DNA from: an uncultured Dorea sp.
Lineage (GTDB): Bacteria > Bacillota > Clostridia > Lachnospirales > Lachnospiraceae
NCBI GenBank assembly: GCA_910588745.1
Contig: CAJURK010000050.1
Location: 1-22,873, forward strand
Reading direction: 5' to 3'
DNA length: 22,873 nt
Both the position numbers and the translations under genes were made by a program. The notes below the pieces were generated by a model, which did not search any database, was not told the DNA's origin, and was given only the letters and a program-made list of their open reading frames with translations. Shown piece by piece: positions 21,675-22,873 of this stretch. Numbering within the stretch: position 1 is the first letter of the stretch; each line of letters starts with the position of its first letter.

Positions 21675-21702
21675 GCGGACGGCATACCATAAGGAGGGAC
21701 AT

Positions 21703-22680
21703 ATGTTTATTCTGAATATCACTATTTTAACGGCAGGATTTTTTGCACTGATCAAGGGAGCGGATATCTTTGTAGACGGAAGCGCCGCGCTGGCGAGAAA
21801 TTTTCGGGTGCCTGCGCTTATCATCGGCCTGACGATCGTTGCCCTTGGCACAAGCGCGCCGGAGTTTGCGGTCAGTGTTTCGGCGGCGCTGCAAGGATCC
21901 AATGAAATCGCGCTCAGTAATGTAGTTGGATCGAATATGTTTAACTTGTTGTGTGTGTTGGGTACGTGCGCGCTCATTTCCCCGGTACCTGTTGATAAAG
22001 GAGTAATAAAGCGGGATTTCCCGATTGCCATAGCATCGACGGTATTTGTGTTCATTGCCGCGGAGGGAGCCGGATTTTTCAGAGGGAACATGCGGGAGAT
22101 GGGCATGGAAGAGCGTGTCGGAAGCGTAAGCCGAATAGCCGGATTAATCTTAATAACCGCGTGTATTGCTTATATTGGATTTCTTATTTTTCAAGCGAAA
22201 AGAAGCCCCGAGAATGAGGAGGTCAGGGAGAGGATACCCGTATGGAAGTGTGTTTTGCTGATTCTTCTCGGTTTGTTTTTCATTGTAGGAGGCGGAAAGG
22301 CAGTCGTATATAGCGCAAAGGAAATCGCAAGGGCCGCGGGTATGACCGAAACGCTGATTGGACTTACGATTGTAGCGGTAGGCACATCGCTTCCCGAACT
22401 GGTTACCTCCGTTGTGGCGGCGGGAAAAGGACAGACGGAACTTGCGGTGGGAAATGTGGCGGGGTCGAATATATTTAATCTGATGTTTATACTGGGAGTA
22501 TCCGCGGCGCTCAACCCGGTAACCGTTAATGCGGCGTCTGTTTACGATATGCTTATCCTGATTTTAACGAGTATGCTCATATTCTTATTTTCATTAACAG
22601 CCAGGAAAATAAGCAGAGTAGAAGGAGGCATTATGCTGGCCGTTTATGCGGCCTATGTTGTATTTGCAGTTCTTCGGTAA
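21703..22680 (+). CDS. CaCA-family sodium/calcium (or manganese) exchanger
   Basis: A 325-residue membrane protein of the Ca2+:cation antiporter family (YrbG type) with about ten transmembrane segments. The two inverted alpha repeats are plain: ALGTSAPEFAVSVSAA with E54 and VGSNMFN (75-81), and AVGTSLPELVTSVVAA with E232 and AGSNIFN (253-259). The conserved acidic residues bind the exported cation. AAGGAGGG is seven bases before ATG 21703; the longer frame back to 21598 runs through the riboswitch and is not coding. The manganese-type riboswitch suggests Mn2+ efflux, although the family also moves Ca2+; the cation is therefore inferred. Confidence 0.93.
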   Translation: MFILNITILTAGFFALIKGADIFVDGSAALARNFRVPALIIGLTIVALGTSAPEFAVSVSAALQGSNEIALSNVVGSNMFNLLCVLGTCALISPVPVDKGVIKRDFPIAIASTVFVFIAAEGAGFFRGNMREMGMEERVGSVSRIAGLILITACIAYIGFLIFQAKRSPENEEVRERIPVWKCVLLILLGLFFIVGGGKAVVYSAKEIARAAGMTETLIGLTIVAVGTSLPELVTSVVAAGKGQTELAVGNVAGSNIFNLMFILGVSAALNPVTVNAASVYDMLILILTSMLIFLFSLTARKISRVEGGIMLAVYAAYVVFAVLR

Positions 22681-22873
22681 AAAGTATATGAAATACAGGG
22701 TTTCAGGCGGCGGCATTTTGCTGTATGTTTACCGGATAATTTTTTGAGTTGCTATTTTTTGACGGAAGACGCTAAGTTTTTTCGATGTATGGTATAAATT
22801 GTTATAGAATAAGCAGATGATAACTTCTCGGAATTTCAATGAATGAGATTCCAACTGATAATTGACAACTGAA
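22681..22873. other. right-edge intergenic region
   Basis: No gene or strong terminator is visible after the exchanger. An extended -10 (TGGTATAAA, 22790-22798) on the plus strand without a clear -35 may start a transcript that continues past the window. Confidence 0.3.

Noticed and set aside
21598..21702. A 35-residue N-terminal extension of the exchanger
   Set aside because: The bases form the riboswitch 3' half and terminator, and the strong ribosome binding site is at 21691-21698, just before ATG 21703.

Overview
The window reads as chromosomal DNA of a Gram-positive anaerobe of the class Clostridia, most likely Lachnospiraceae. This is inferred from strong AGGAGG-type ribosome binding sites, moderate GC content, and the gene families present: a LevR-type PTS regulator, DUF1836, YerC, paired ABC exporters behind a MarR gene, and a lone glgB. 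No rRNA, tRNA, CRISPR array or intact insertion sequence was seen.

Region 1 (1-664) is AT-rich and holds only broken or very small reading frames on the minus strand, which look like a decayed insertion. Region 2 (665-10094) is the main accessory locus. A minus-strand LevR-like regulator faces a nine-gene plus-strand operon: EIIB, HPr-like protein, class II ketose-phosphate aldolase, EIIA, second EIIB, EIIC, EIID, Zn-dependent dehydrogenase and Fe-dependent alcohol dehydrogenase. No sugar kinase is present. A coherent reading is that the PTS imports and phosphorylates a polyol or related sugar, the Zn enzyme oxidises it to a ketose phosphate, the aldolase splits that to DHAP plus a short aldehyde, and the Fe enzyme reduces the aldehyde, closing the NADH balance. 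The regulator keeps the LevR layout but has lost its ATPase and sigma-54 contact motifs. Its target promoter is a -35/-10 type, preceded by helically phased GTGACAAA boxes.

Region 3 (10095-13378) holds two small unknown proteins converging on a hairpin, a hairpin-rich intergenic region, a PHP-family phosphatase, a YerC regulator, a DUF1836 protein and a TetR-family regulator with an operator-like palindrome at its start. Region 4 (13379-15473) is glgB, closed by a very strong terminator. Region 5 (15474-19880) is a MarR regulator followed by two half-ABC exporter genes that form an asymmetric heterodimer; three GAACAATT repeats follow the promoter.

Region 6 (19881-22873) has a flavodoxin gene behind a MerR-type 19-bp-spacer promoter, a B3/B4-domain protein, and a CaCA-family cation exchanger preceded by a yybP-ykoY-like (manganese) riboswitch with its own intrinsic terminator. 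The most novel parts are the PTS/aldolase/two-dehydrogenase operon and the regulator and phased boxes that face it.
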